From positions 5,642,001 to 5,706,000 of the forward strand of contig NZ_CP065053.1 in NCBI RefSeq assembly GCF_015689335.1: a DNA stretch of 64,000 nt, in the 5' to 3' direction. This document shows, one piece after another, positions 53,883 through 62,316 of the stretch. The notes beneath the pieces are model-generated. The model was not told the DNA's origin. It worked only from the letters and a program-made list of their open reading frames with translations, and ran no database searches. Source of the stretch: Massilia antarctica. GTDB lineage: Bacteria > Pseudomonadota > Gammaproteobacteria > Burkholderiales > Burkholderiaceae_D. A program made the translations under genes and the position numbers. Position 1 is the stretch's first letter. Each line of letters begins with the position of its first letter.

Positions 53883-55817
53883 TTAAGGGAAGGGATGCGG
53901 TAGCGGGTTGTCGCCGGCATTGACCCGGCAGGCAAGGCCCGCGGCTGCCGGCGCCGAATGCGCCCGGGGCAGGCTCTCCACCCGGTTGCGCGGATGGCCG
54001 AAGTCGATCGGCGCCAGGCCGGGAACGATGACGCGCACCGTTTTCAGACCGAGCTTGTGCTGCTCGCGCGTAGTCAAGTCGACCACCACGGCTTCATGCA
54101 TGCCGCAGCGCGCCAGTTCAGCGAGCACTTTTTTCAAGTCGCCAGCGATATCGCCATCGGAATGCCAGTCGCGGTCGGCCTGGAACGTCTCCTGGACGCT
54201 GCGCACCACCGGACTGTTATCCATCCAGCGTACTTGCTCGGCCATGGCGGGCAGTGCATACAGCGACATATGGTCGGTCACCGATTTCACCGCGTAATAA
54301 TCGTTAAGCAGTTCGTCGACTTTCGCCTTGCGGTTGTTATACAAGACCGGCAACTCGACGATCGACGATGCCGCTTCCAGCAGCGCGCTGCGGATCGCCT
54401 CGTTGGGATCGGTGCTGGCCGCCGCCCCGACCGACATGGCGCCCACGTCCTGGTCGCGGCGGCGCGCGACCGCGATAATGGTCGGAATTTTCATATCCAG
54501 CCGCCCATCGAGCAAGGTCAGCTCGAAATCGAGGAACTTGATCCGGTCCATGATCAGGCGTGTCTTCAAGTCCGGGCAGTCGGCAAGGTCGATGCGCGGC
54601 AGTGATAGCATGCGATGCCATGAAATAACAAAGCTATCCCGTTCCAGCAGTTCGCCCAAGCCTTTGAGGATGGCCTCTTCATAGCAAGACCCGAGCGCGC
54701 AGCCGCTTGAATTATTATGCACAATCGTTTTCAATGTGCTGGTCTTGGGGACGCGATTATAAAAAACCAGCTGTTTCGGCACCAGGATCGCGCGCCCGGA
54801 AAACAGCGAGTGGCCCCAGATCCATTCAATCGGCAAATCCGGGGTATAACGGGTCAGTCCGATCGGCAGCGAATAACTCTCTTCATTATAGGCAAGGCAC
54901 AGCGCCGGATCCATCGCCCGCTCCGCCAGGCTTTCATAACTGCCGAATACGGTGGTGTATTTCGGTGTGGCCAGCATGCCGGCCTGGCGTTCCAGGGATT
55001 CGAGAATACCGGCGGTCCGGCTTTCGTCGGTGCGCGTGGTAAATCCGCTCCACCCGACGATCCGCGGCTTGACCCCGGGTATTCTCTGCACGTATTGGGA
55101 AAATATCGGGGCGGTAACCGACTGTACATAACCCGGAATGGAATGCACCCCGGCCGAACCGCACACAGGGTTAATCAGCGCCTTGGTTGGAAGGTCATAT
55201 TCCAGCAAACTCTTCATCCGGCTTTTCCCACTGCGTGCGGGCAAGGTTTCACGCAGCGCCAAAACGGCGTTTTCCTGTGAAACGGGTTCTTCATCGGCGC
55301 ACTGTTTGCAGAGGGAGTCGCGCATCAATTCGTAGACCGCGACTTCCTGCGTGATTAAATCGACGCTGTAGACCGCCTGGCTAGATGCCGGCGCGTTTTG
55401 CCGCAATATCGATTTGCTCAGCAAACCGATATTCTCCAGGGCCGCGCCCATCAAATTCGGCGCGCCATTCTGTTCGCGTGGAAAACCGAGCTGGGTCGAC
55501 CATTGTTCATCGACCGTCAGTGTCGACAGGGAGCGCCGGTCAAGGCATTCCGGACAGGCTGACGTGCTGCGCGCGGGCGCAGCGGGAAACAGGGATAGAT
55601 GCACGCGCGACGGGGTCAGCCTCACCACCATGGTGCGCGCTGCAAGTTCATTGATTGGGGAGGAAGCTGCGTCGGTAGAAGGAGTGCGTGCGTATTTACC
55701 ACCAAGAAAGCCCACATCGAGGTCAACGCCATCCTGGTCGAGGTGGCGCGAAATGCATGCTTTCACGGTCAGAAGAATCGGATTTTCTTCGCTTGCACAA
55801 TGATTACTTGAATGCAC
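53883..55817 (-). CDS. YcaO cyclodehydratase fused to a zinc-binding E1/leader-binding-like region
   Basis: A 644-residue protein that would make thiazolines from Cys by ATP-dependent backbone activation. Residues 88-91 (CPEC) and 170-173 (CKQC) form a Zn tetrad of the kind seen in ocin-ThiF/leader-binding domains. The YcaO ATP site is at about 370-394 (NSSGCALGSCYEEAILKGLG and ELLERD). The C-terminus is PLPHPFP, satisfying the PxPxP tail needed for catalysis. The start codon is GTG with GGGGG just before it. It lies 257 bases behind the precursor and opens the modification operon. Confidence 0.93.
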   Translation of the reverse strand: MHSSNHCASEENPILLTVKACISRHLDQDGVDLDVGFLGGKYARTPSTDAASSPINELAARTMVVRLTPSRVHLSLFPAAPARSTSACPECLDRRSLSTLTVDEQWSTQLGFPREQNGAPNLMGAALENIGLLSKSILRQNAPASSQAVYSVDLITQEVAVYELMRDSLCKQCADEEPVSQENAVLALRETLPARSGKSRMKSLLEYDLPTKALINPVCGSAGVHSIPGYVQSVTAPIFSQYVQRIPGVKPRIVGWSGFTTRTDESRTAGILESLERQAGMLATPKYTTVFGSYESLAERAMDPALCLAYNEESYSLPIGLTRYTPDLPIEWIWGHSLFSGRAILVPKQLVFYNRVPKTSTLKTIVHNNSSGCALGSCYEEAILKGLGELLERDSFVISWHRMLSLPRIDLADCPDLKTRLIMDRIKFLDFELTLLDGRLDMKIPTIIAVARRRDQDVGAMSVGAAASTDPNEAIRSALLEAASSIVELPVLYNNRKAKVDELLNDYYAVKSVTDHMSLYALPAMAEQVRWMDNSPVVRSVQETFQADRDWHSDGDIAGDLKKVLAELARCGMHEAVVVDLTTREQHKLGLKTVRVIVPGLAPIDFGHPRNRVESLPRAHSAPAAAGLACRVNAGDNPLPHPFP

Positions 55818-56029
55818 TGATCCCCCAATTTTTTCAATGGCTCAACAGCCTCGAATTCATGTTTGATGCGCTAAGCCTGATCGGCTTGTATTCGGACTGG
55901 CCGCGCTCGCCGACGTGAAATCGGGTCCGAATATATTTCCTTCAAAGGCTGCAGTATTAACCTGGCTATATCGGGATTTCTGAACAAACCCCTCGCCAAG
56001 CAATACTGCAGGTACCACAGTATCGGCAG

Positions 56030-56064
56030 CGATTGATACGGGCCTATGCGCCCCGCATCAATCG
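56030..56064 (-). promoter_or_regulatory. Strong hairpin between precursor and ycaO
   Basis: Thirteen-base arms (cgattgatacggg at 56030-56042 and cccgcatcaatcg at 56052-56064) pair with one G-U and a nine-base loop. No T-run follows on the minus strand, so it is not a classic terminator. A processing, stability or attenuation element that keeps precursor mRNA in excess is the usual explanation. A weaker stem (atactg/cagtat, 56003-56023) follows. Confidence 0.7.
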
Positions 56065-56074
56065 ACCAGCGATA

Positions 56075-56215
56075 TTAACCGCAGCAGCAGGTGCTGCTGG
56101 TGTAGATGTTCAGTGGTGCTTTGCTGTCCAAATCCGACATTTCGTCGATTTGAAAGGTTTCGATTTCCAGATTTTGCAGATCGTCGTTACTAACTACAAC
56201 TTGTGATTCGTTCAT
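56075..56215 (-). CDS. RiPP precursor peptide, 46 aa, core TSSTCCCG
   Basis: ATG at 56215 with AAGGAA six bases before it, TAA at 56075. The peptide is M-N-E-S-Q-V-V-V, then an acidic leader with NDDLQNLEIETFQIDEMSD, then LDSKAPLNIY, and it ends in TSSTCCCG. The leader's LEIETFQIDE is of the thiopeptide/azole-peptide leader type, and the C-terminal run of Thr/Ser and three Cys is exactly what the YcaO, SagB and LanB/SpaB-C enzymes encoded downstream act on: three possible thiazoles and up to four dehydroamino acids. It is the only short gene in the cluster with a strong ribosome-binding site. The cleavage site is not determinable from sequence; after SDSKA-type or Asn-Ile-Tyr residues is plausible. 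Confidence 0.93.
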   Translation of the reverse strand: MNESQVVVSNDDLQNLEIETFQIDEMSDLDSKAPLNIYTSSTCCCG

Positions 56216-56336
56216 TTTATTTCCTTCGTGTGGTTTGAAAAAACAAGGGTAACGGTAGAGTTTCTGGAGGCGATCATTCGCTTATCTGGAAATCCTAACG
56301 ACCTGGCACTATTAATACTCTTGCCACGGTGAATCC

Positions 56337-56366
56337 AGTGTAACGACATCAAAATGCTTTCGTCAA
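56337..56366 (-). promoter_or_regulatory. Candidate sigma70 promoter for the precursor gene
   Basis: TTGACG (56366-56361) and TACACT (56342-56337) are separated by 18 bases in an AT-rich stretch, about 120 bases before the precursor ATG. This gives a long leader. Five of six -35 bases and four of six -10 bases match consensus. Confidence 0.55.
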
Positions 56367-56810
56367 GAAGATTTAAGAAAGTTTTTGCTGTAAATATTCT
56401 GTCTCTTTTTCGACATATTTTCTGACGATCCAACTTTTAATACGCGCACCAATGCAGCAGCCCGGCGTCATATTACCGCCGACCGTCAATGGCCAAATGT
56501 GCAGAAACCCGCCGTATTATCAGGCGTGCGATAAAAGAAGTATTACCAGGCGATGAACAACAAGGTCGAGCGCTATCCTTGCGCGACAAATCACGCATGC
56601 AAGAGATAAGGTCGCACAGCGCTGGAAAAGCCGCTACGCCGCCGCGCCGGGGGGCGGTGGATGCGCGAGGGCGACGCCATGCCGCCTCACACCAGCGGCG
56701 CCGGAAGAAGTAAGCTGCTCGTGCAAACAGGCCCGCAGGCGGCACGGCGCCTGAGCGCCCGTGGCCGCCCGCTGCCGCGCGCTATGATCAAGTTTCACGC
56801 GCATGGCGGC
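56367..56810. other. Intergenic region between precursor promoter and the MacB-type permease genes
   Basis: The first 100 or so bases (to about 56460) are AT-rich, unlike the cluster's surroundings; the rest is GC-rich. A 73-residue frame (56212-56433) ends in TGA overlapping the precursor ATG but contains the candidate promoter and has no known features; a second frame (56473-56745) is Arg/Pro/Ser-rich. Neither is called as a gene. A terminator for the upstream operon was not found. Confidence 0.5.
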
Positions 56811-57998
56811 TTACTCGACAATGCCAAGGGCCAGGGCTTGCCGGCTCGCCCGAAATGCCGGGAAGATGCCCCCGACCAGGCCGATGATGATTGCCCACCA
56901 CGCCGCTTCAATGAGCTGGGCGCTGGATAAACTCATCTTGAAGACGACGGTCGACAAGCCCGCGCCCAACATGGAACTGCTCATATTGTTAAACACGGCA
57001 AACGCCGCGACACCGCCGATTACTGCGCCTGCGCCCGCCAGCACCAGCGACTCGGCCAGGGTCCCGGCAAATGCGGAGAAGCGTCCGTAGCCGAGAATGC
57101 GCAAGGTGGTGATTTCCCGTCCGCGCTCGGCGACCGAGGCGTACATCGTATTGAGCGCGCCAGCCAGGGCGCCCAATGCCATCAGCACGGCGAGCGGTTT
57201 GCCGAACAAGGTGATCAGATCGGTGCTTTCCTTGGCCTGGGCCGCGTAATAATCCTGTTCCGATTTGATATCTACCGTCAGCCGCGGATTCTTTTTCGCC
57301 GCCGCCACCAATTCGGCGATCTGATCGGGGAGGCCCACGCCAATGCGCACCGTTTGAATTGTATTTCCCTGGTTCAGCAAGCCCTGGACGACCCGCAAAT
57401 CAGCCCAGACCTCCGATTCGAATACACTGCCGGCAGCCTCGAAAATGCCGACCACGGTCCAGTTAGTGCCATGCAGGCGCAGCTGCTGGCCCAACCCGAG
57501 TCCCTCGAACTCCTGGTTGACGCCACGCCCCACGACGATTTCGTTGCTGCCCGGTTGAAACAACCTGCCCTCTGCAAGCTTGACGCCGCGACGCACCTGC
57601 AAGGCGGTCGCCGTAATGCCGCGCAAGGAAACGTTTGCCTTGAGCTTGCTCGACTTCTTGACGACATCGACATTGATGTACAACTCGGGCGACATCACGG
57701 CCGGTTTTCCCGGCTTGCCCGCCAGCTCGACCAAGGTGGCCAGCATGTCTTGCTGCTCCCGGTCGAGCGAGCTGTTAACTTCACTTCCGGCGCCGGCGCG
57801 CAGCACGACAGCCACATCGCTCGCCCCGCTGTTATTGAGTTCGTGCCGGAATCCATTATCCAGCGCAAGCGCACCCAACAGGACGAACACCGCCAATGCG
57901 ATGGCCACGCAGCCCGAAACGGAGGTCCAGCGGCGGTGCTTGAGGCTAAGCAGATTGATTTGGATAACCGCCCAAATCTGACGCAGTTGTGAAAGCAT
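56811..57998 (-). CDS. MacB/FtsX-type ABC transporter permease (second of two)
   Basis: A 395-residue permease with an N-terminal helix (SVSGCVAIALAVFVLLGALA), a large periplasmic domain and three C-terminal helices ending in the FtsX-like GIFPAFRASRQALALGIVE. Three bases separate it from the preceding permease gene. With the ATPase and adaptor before it, it forms a MacAB-like exporter, probably for the mature peptide or for self-protection. Confidence 0.9.
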   Translation of the reverse strand: MLSQLRQIWAVIQINLLSLKHRRWTSVSGCVAIALAVFVLLGALALDNGFRHELNNSGASDVAVVLRAGAGSEVNSSLDREQQDMLATLVELAGKPGKPAVMSPELYINVDVVKKSSKLKANVSLRGITATALQVRRGVKLAEGRLFQPGSNEIVVGRGVNQEFEGLGLGQQLRLHGTNWTVVGIFEAAGSVFESEVWADLRVVQGLLNQGNTIQTVRIGVGLPDQIAELVAAAKKNPRLTVDIKSEQDYYAAQAKESTDLITLFGKPLAVLMALGALAGALNTMYASVAERGREITTLRILGYGRFSAFAGTLAESLVLAGAGAVIGGVAAFAVFNNMSSSMLGAGLSTVVFKMSLSSAQLIEAAWWAIIIGLVGGIFPAFRASRQALALGIVE

Positions 57999-58001
57999 GG
58001 C

Positions 58002-59156
58002 TCAGACCTTTCCTAGACCATCGATGACGTTCACGCGCAGGGCGCGCCAAACGGGGGATGCGGCGGTAATCGCACCGAGCCCAAAGGCAATGCCCAGGCC
58101 GGCGATCCAGACGGACGAGGACATCGTCAGCGAGGCGAAGCTGGAATTTTGCTTCAAGGCGCCGACGATCCCCCAGGCGAGCACGAGGCCGCTGGCGCCG
58201 CCGGCCATCGACAGCAAGACCGACTCGCCCACGACCAGCTGCACAATATGAGACGAGGGAAAGCCGAGCGCCTTGAGAACGGCAATTTCACGCGTGCGTG
58301 CGCGCCAGGTCATCATCAAGGTATTACCAACGACCAGCAACATGGAACAAAACGCCGCCCCCACGACAATCGAGACAATCATGCCGATATTGCCGAACTG
58401 CGCCAGGAAGGCCTTGAAAAACTGGGTTTCGCTGACCGTCGCGGTTTCATCGCCCGAGTTGGCGAACTTCGCATCGATGGCGGCCGCGATCTTGTCGTTT
58501 TGCCCGGCATCTTTCGCCAGCACGACAATGGTGCCAACCTTGTCCTTGCCCGATGTCCTGGTGTCATTGAAATAATCGTAATGGAAGTAAACCGATGATT
58601 CGTTGCCGCCCTTTTTCGCGTTCGCATAAATCCCCGTGACCAGAAACTCCCAGTGACGCGATCCCGTTGTCGAAAAATAGATGCTGCTCGACAAAGTCAC
58701 ACGCTGGCCGAGTTTCCATCCGAATTGCTCGGCCACCTGCTGACCGACAATCACACCGGTACGTTCACGCAAGAAGCTGGCGCGCTGCTCGGGCGACAGT
58801 TGCAGCTCGGGATAGAGCCTGAGATAGGAGTCCGGCTCGACCGCGAAGGAGATCAGCGCATTGCCCGGCTCTTTATAGTAGCCGCCGAACCACGCCATGT
58901 ACGAGACATCCTTGACGCCCTCGATGGTGGCGACCCGCTCCACATACGCGAACGGCAGCGGCTGCGTAAAACTGGTCAGGTTCGACACCATCAGGCGATC
59001 GCTCTGTTTGGCCGCCCCGCCGCCGCTAGCCAGGAAACCCTGCACGGATTCCAGCATGCCGAACAAGAGAAACGCCACCAGGATGACCACGTACAGCAGC
59101 AAGAACTTCATGGGTTGACGCAACAGGTTCTTGCGAACCAGGGTGAATTTATTCAT
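58002..59156 (-). CDS. MacB/FtsX-type ABC transporter permease (first of two)
   Basis: A 384-residue permease (start MNKFTLVRKNLLRQPMKFLL) with an N-terminal helix, a periplasmic MacB-PCD-like domain and three C-terminal helices (GNIGMIVSIVVGAAFCSMLL; RTREIAVLKALGFPSSHIVQ is the FtsX signature). The ATPase gene overlaps its start by eight bases. Two different permeases in tandem suggest a heterodimeric channel. Confidence 0.9.
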   Translation of the reverse strand: MNKFTLVRKNLLRQPMKFLLLYVVILVAFLLFGMLESVQGFLASGGGAAKQSDRLMVSNLTSFTQPLPFAYVERVATIEGVKDVSYMAWFGGYYKEPGNALISFAVEPDSYLRLYPELQLSPEQRASFLRERTGVIVGQQVAEQFGWKLGQRVTLSSSIYFSTTGSRHWEFLVTGIYANAKKGGNESSVYFHYDYFNDTRTSGKDKVGTIVVLAKDAGQNDKIAAAIDAKFANSGDETATVSETQFFKAFLAQFGNIGMIVSIVVGAAFCSMLLVVGNTLMMTWRARTREIAVLKALGFPSSHIVQLVVGESVLLSMAGGASGLVLAWGIVGALKQNSSFASLTMSSSVWIAGLGIAFGLGAITAASPVWRALRVNVIDGLGKV

Positions 59157-59847
59157 GAAAGGCCGCCCGCTCGATAAACTTACCCTTATCCAGATGCAGC
59201 ACGCGTTTGGCATATGCCGACGCCGCCGGATCGTGGGTCACCATCACGATGGTCTTGCCGTGTTCGCGATTCAGCACCTGCAATAATCCCAGCACTTCAT
59301 CGGCCGTGCTGCGGTCCAGGTCGCCCGTCGGTTCATCGCATAACAGCAGGGAGGGATCGGCCACCAGGGCCCGGGCAATCGCCACGCGCTGCTGCTGGCC
59401 GCCCGACATTTCCTTGGGATAGTGCTTGGCGCGATCGCTCAAGCCGACGATATCGAGTGCCGTCTTCACATGCGAAGCGCGCTGCGTCTTGCCGAGTTTA
59501 GTGAGCAGCAAGGGCAGCTCGACGTTGTGCGAGGCGCTCAGCATCGGCATCAGGTTGTACGACTGAAAAATGAAGCCGACATTATTGGCCCGCCAGTCGG
59601 TCAATTGACTCTCTTTATACTGGCTCAACTCGGTATTGCGAAAGTGTAGCGAGCCGCTGCTGACCCGGTCCAGTCCCCCCAGCAAATTCAAGAGCGTGCT
59701 CTTGCCGGATCCGGAAGGGCCCATGACCGCCACAAAATCGCCTTCCTTGATATCGATCGTCAGATTATTAAAAATCGGAATGAGCTCTTTGCCCCGTTTA
59801 TAGTTCTTATCAACATTTTGCAAGCGAAAATAATCGGTCATGCTCAT
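59149..59847 (-). CDS. MacB-type ABC transporter ATPase
   Basis: A 232-residue ATPase with Walker A GPSGSGKSTLLN, signature MSGGQQQRVAIARAL, Walker B LLLCDEPTGDLD and the switch His in MVTHDP. The NNVGFIFQSYNLMPMLSA Q-loop is typical of the LolD/MacB branch. Its ATG overlaps the stop of the adaptor gene. It drives the two downstream permeases. Confidence 0.95.
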   Translation of the reverse strand: MSMTDYFRLQNVDKNYKRGKELIPIFNNLTIDIKEGDFVAVMGPSGSGKSTLLNLLGGLDRVSSGSLHFRNTELSQYKESQLTDWRANNVGFIFQSYNLMPMLSASHNVELPLLLTKLGKTQRASHVKTALDIVGLSDRAKHYPKEMSGGQQQRVAIARALVADPSLLLCDEPTGDLDRSTADEVLGLLQVLNREHGKTIVMVTHDPAASAYAKRVLHLDKGKFIERAAFHE

Positions 59848-60875
59848 TCCCTTGTTGTCGTACTCTGATTGAATGAAACTTTGACCGCCATGTCGGGGAG
59901 TACCCTGCGGTCATTGTTGAGGAAAGCGATGCGAACGCGAACGGAGGCCTTGTCGCGATTGACGGTCGGAATAATCGCCAGCACCCTCGCGGCAATCACT
60001 TGCTTGGGGTAGGCATCGAGGATGGCATCGACCGTTTGTCCTTCGTGCACCTGGCCGATGAAAGCCTCATTGATGTCGGCCTGGATTTCCAGGCTATCCA
60101 TATCGACAATCGTGCAGATGCCGGTGCGCGTAAAGCCGCCCGCCCCGGAGATGGGCGAGACGATTTCTCCGGATTGCGCATTGCGGTCGACCACCACACC
60201 AGAAAACGGCGCGCGGATCTCGTATTGGCCGCGCTGGGCCTGCAGGCGCGCCGTATCGGCGCGGGCGGCAACGATATCGCTATTGCCTCGTGCCAGTTGC
60301 GCGTGCAGGCTGTCGACCCGGCGGCGGTCGTGATTCAAACTCGCGGTACTGAGGAAACCGGTGGCGCTGAGCTTGGTCGTCCGGGCCAGGGTGTCCTGGG
60401 CATCGGCCAGATCGGCAGCGGCGGCCTGCGCGGCGGACTGGCTCGATGCCAGGCGCGCCTGCAGCATGGTCACTTCGCGGTCGATCACGCTCGAATCGAG
60501 TACCGCCAGCACCTGGCCGCTACGCACTTGCTGCCCTTCCTCGACCCGCACTTCGCGCAGGCGCCCGGTGACTTCGGACGCCACCGTCGTGCGCCGGCGC
60601 GCGGTCACGAATCCCGAAGCGGTCAAGCGTCCGGCGGGCACCCCGGCCGGCGCCGGCGCGCTGGCCGGCGGCGCTGTCGCCGTGGGCGCCGCCACGGCCC
60701 TGAAACGGGTCGCGCCGAACCACCCGGCCGCCAGCGCGCACACGACAACGCCTGCAATCCCAAGCATCGCCAGCTTGCGCCGGCCGGGTGCCGCTTCGGC
60801 CACCTCGCTGCGATCGATCTTCAACAACGCCAGCTTGCTGTTTATGCCTGTCATTTTCTCTTTTTCACCGAGCAT
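59844..60875 (-). CDS. HlyD/MacA-type periplasmic adaptor (membrane fusion) protein
   Basis: A 343-residue adaptor: cytoplasmic N-terminus, one helix (KLAMLGIAGVVVCALAAGWF), a biotinyl-lipoyl domain (VEEGQQVRSGQVLAVLDSSV), a coiled-coil hairpin (LQARLASSQSAAQAAAADLA) and a beta-barrel domain (YEIRAPFSGVVVDRNAQSGE). It links the inner-membrane exporter to an outer-membrane channel. An alternative start at MTGINSK (60854) cannot be excluded. It is followed by the ATPase with an ATGA overlap. Confidence 0.92.
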   Translation of the reverse strand: MLGEKEKMTGINSKLALLKIDRSEVAEAAPGRRKLAMLGIAGVVVCALAAGWFGATRFRAVAAPTATAPPASAPAPAGVPAGRLTASGFVTARRRTTVASEVTGRLREVRVEEGQQVRSGQVLAVLDSSVIDREVTMLQARLASSQSAAQAAAADLADAQDTLARTTKLSATGFLSTASLNHDRRRVDSLHAQLARGNSDIVAARADTARLQAQRGQYEIRAPFSGVVVDRNAQSGEIVSPISGAGGFTRTGICTIVDMDSLEIQADINEAFIGQVHEGQTVDAILDAYPKQVIAARVLAIIPTVNRDKASVRVRIAFLNNDRRVLPDMAVKVSFNQSTTTRE

Positions 60876-60956
60876 GCGAGGACCGCCGATTGTCGCCAGG
60901 GTGCGCGACCGCCATGAATAGATGGGGCAAACGTGATGGGATGCAGCGCGCCGGTC

Positions 60957-62258
60957 TCAGCGTCGCCAGATCATCGTGGGAATCCAGGTCTCGGGGCTCA
61001 GTGCGATGCCCTCCGCGGTCTCGATAAACACGGCTCCGTTTTTTTCGCGTTCGGCGAACCATTCCCGGATGGCCGGACGCGCCGCGCGCAATGCCTTGAA
61101 ATCGAATCCGAACTGCTCGCGAAAGCGGCTGAAATTGATGCCCTCCGGTGTGGCGAATGCCTTGAAGTAGCCGTCCGTGTAGGCCACATCCGGAACGAAC
61201 TTCAGGGGTGCCATGCCCATTGCGGCTGGCGCATCGATATACGTGCGCACGTTCGAGTCGCCATAGCGGAATGCCTCGCCGGACTTGAAGGTGCAACGGC
61301 CGATGGTGGACGCCGCGCCGGCCCCGAATCCGAAATAGTCGCCGCGCATGGCGAAATAATAGTCTTCCGAATTGAAGCGGAACTGCTCGCCCTTGGCGAA
61401 ATAGCCGACCACGTATTCCTCGAAGCCGGCTTGTTCGAGCATCGCCTTGGCCGCGAAATACAGGGCCGAGCGTTCATCGCTTGACACCTGCTTGACCGAT
61501 CCGGACGTCAGCTGGCGCACCACCACCAGATCGGACGAGAATTCGCGGAACATATACAGGCTCACATGCGGCACGCCGGCGTCGATGGTGCGCTGGATGG
61601 AATCGAACAGGCTCTCGGCCGATTGACCGGGGAAGCCGGCGATCAGGTCGAGATTGAAATTGGTCAATCCCCCCTCGCGGAAGGTCCGCAGCGCGCGTTC
61701 GATCTGGTCGGACGAATGGGCGCGTCCCATTTTGCGCAAGATCTGCGGATCGAAAGACTGGGCCCCGGCGCTGATGCGGTTCAGGCCACGCGGGACCATC
61801 AATTCAAGGTGCCCGGCGCTGACCGTCTCGGGACTGCATTCCATCGAATACTCGGCCACGCCGGATAGATCGATGCAGTCGGCCAGGGTATCGTGAATGA
61901 GCGCCATTTGCTGCGGGGTCAGCCGGGTCGGCGTGCCGCCGCCCCAGTACACATTGCTGACCCGGTAGTTCGCCGCGCGCAAGGTCGGGGCATATTCCCT
62001 GATCTGGGTGCACAGCGCCTCAACATAGCGGCTGCGCAATTCTCCCGTGTCGAGCAGGTCGGCCTTGCTATAGCCGACCACCCAGTCGCAGAAATGACAT
62101 TTCGAGCTACAAAAGGGAATATGGATGTAGATCAGCAGCTTATTGTCGGCGCGCCCCTGGGCGCCCGATGTGATCAGCGCCCGGATCGATTCCGGGGTCA
62201 ACTCAGGCGCACGCTGGGCCGCAGGCCGTATTGCGCTGACAGATATACTCGAGCTCAT
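60957..62258 (-). CDS. HemN-like radical SAM enzyme, candidate class C methyltransferase of the RiPP pathway
   Basis: A 433-residue radical SAM protein with CxxxCxxC at residues 50, 54 and 57 (IPFCSSKCHFCDWV), the GGGTP loop (VYWGGGTPTRL) and the HemN-type second part (LDLIAGFPGQSAESLFDSIQ, SLYMFREFSSDLV). It starts at MSSSISV with AAGGTGG before it. HemN-like enzymes embedded in thiopeptide clusters are usually class C methyltransferases acting on thiazoles or Cys/Ser-derived residues, and the location between two export modules of a RiPP locus favours this over coproporphyrinogen oxidation. The reaction is inferred, not proven. Confidence 0.8.
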   Translation of the reverse strand: MSSSISVSAIRPAAQRAPELTPESIRALITSGAQGRADNKLLIYIHIPFCSSKCHFCDWVVGYSKADLLDTGELRSRYVEALCTQIREYAPTLRAANYRVSNVYWGGGTPTRLTPQQMALIHDTLADCIDLSGVAEYSMECSPETVSAGHLELMVPRGLNRISAGAQSFDPQILRKMGRAHSSDQIERALRTFREGGLTNFNLDLIAGFPGQSAESLFDSIQRTIDAGVPHVSLYMFREFSSDLVVVRQLTSGSVKQVSSDERSALYFAAKAMLEQAGFEEYVVGYFAKGEQFRFNSEDYYFAMRGDYFGFGAGAASTIGRCTFKSGEAFRYGDSNVRTYIDAPAAMGMAPLKFVPDVAYTDGYFKAFATPEGINFSRFREQFGFDFKALRAARPAIREWFAEREKNGAVFIETAEGIALSPETWIPTMIWRR

Positions 62259-62316
62259 GCAACCACCTTTATCGTGAACAGACGCCAAGCAAGGGAGATG
62301 ACCGGAACAACAGCGC

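Noticed and set aside
56212..56433. A 73-aa frame whose stop overlaps the precursor ATG
   Set aside because: It contains the best promoter candidate, has no ribosome-binding site at its start and shows no family resemblance, so it was not called as a gene or as a second precursor.
60957..62258. Oxygen-independent coproporphyrinogen oxidase (heme synthesis)
   Set aside because: Sequence alone allows it, but the gene sits inside an export/RiPP locus; a tailoring methyltransferase is the more economical reading. Not fully excluded.
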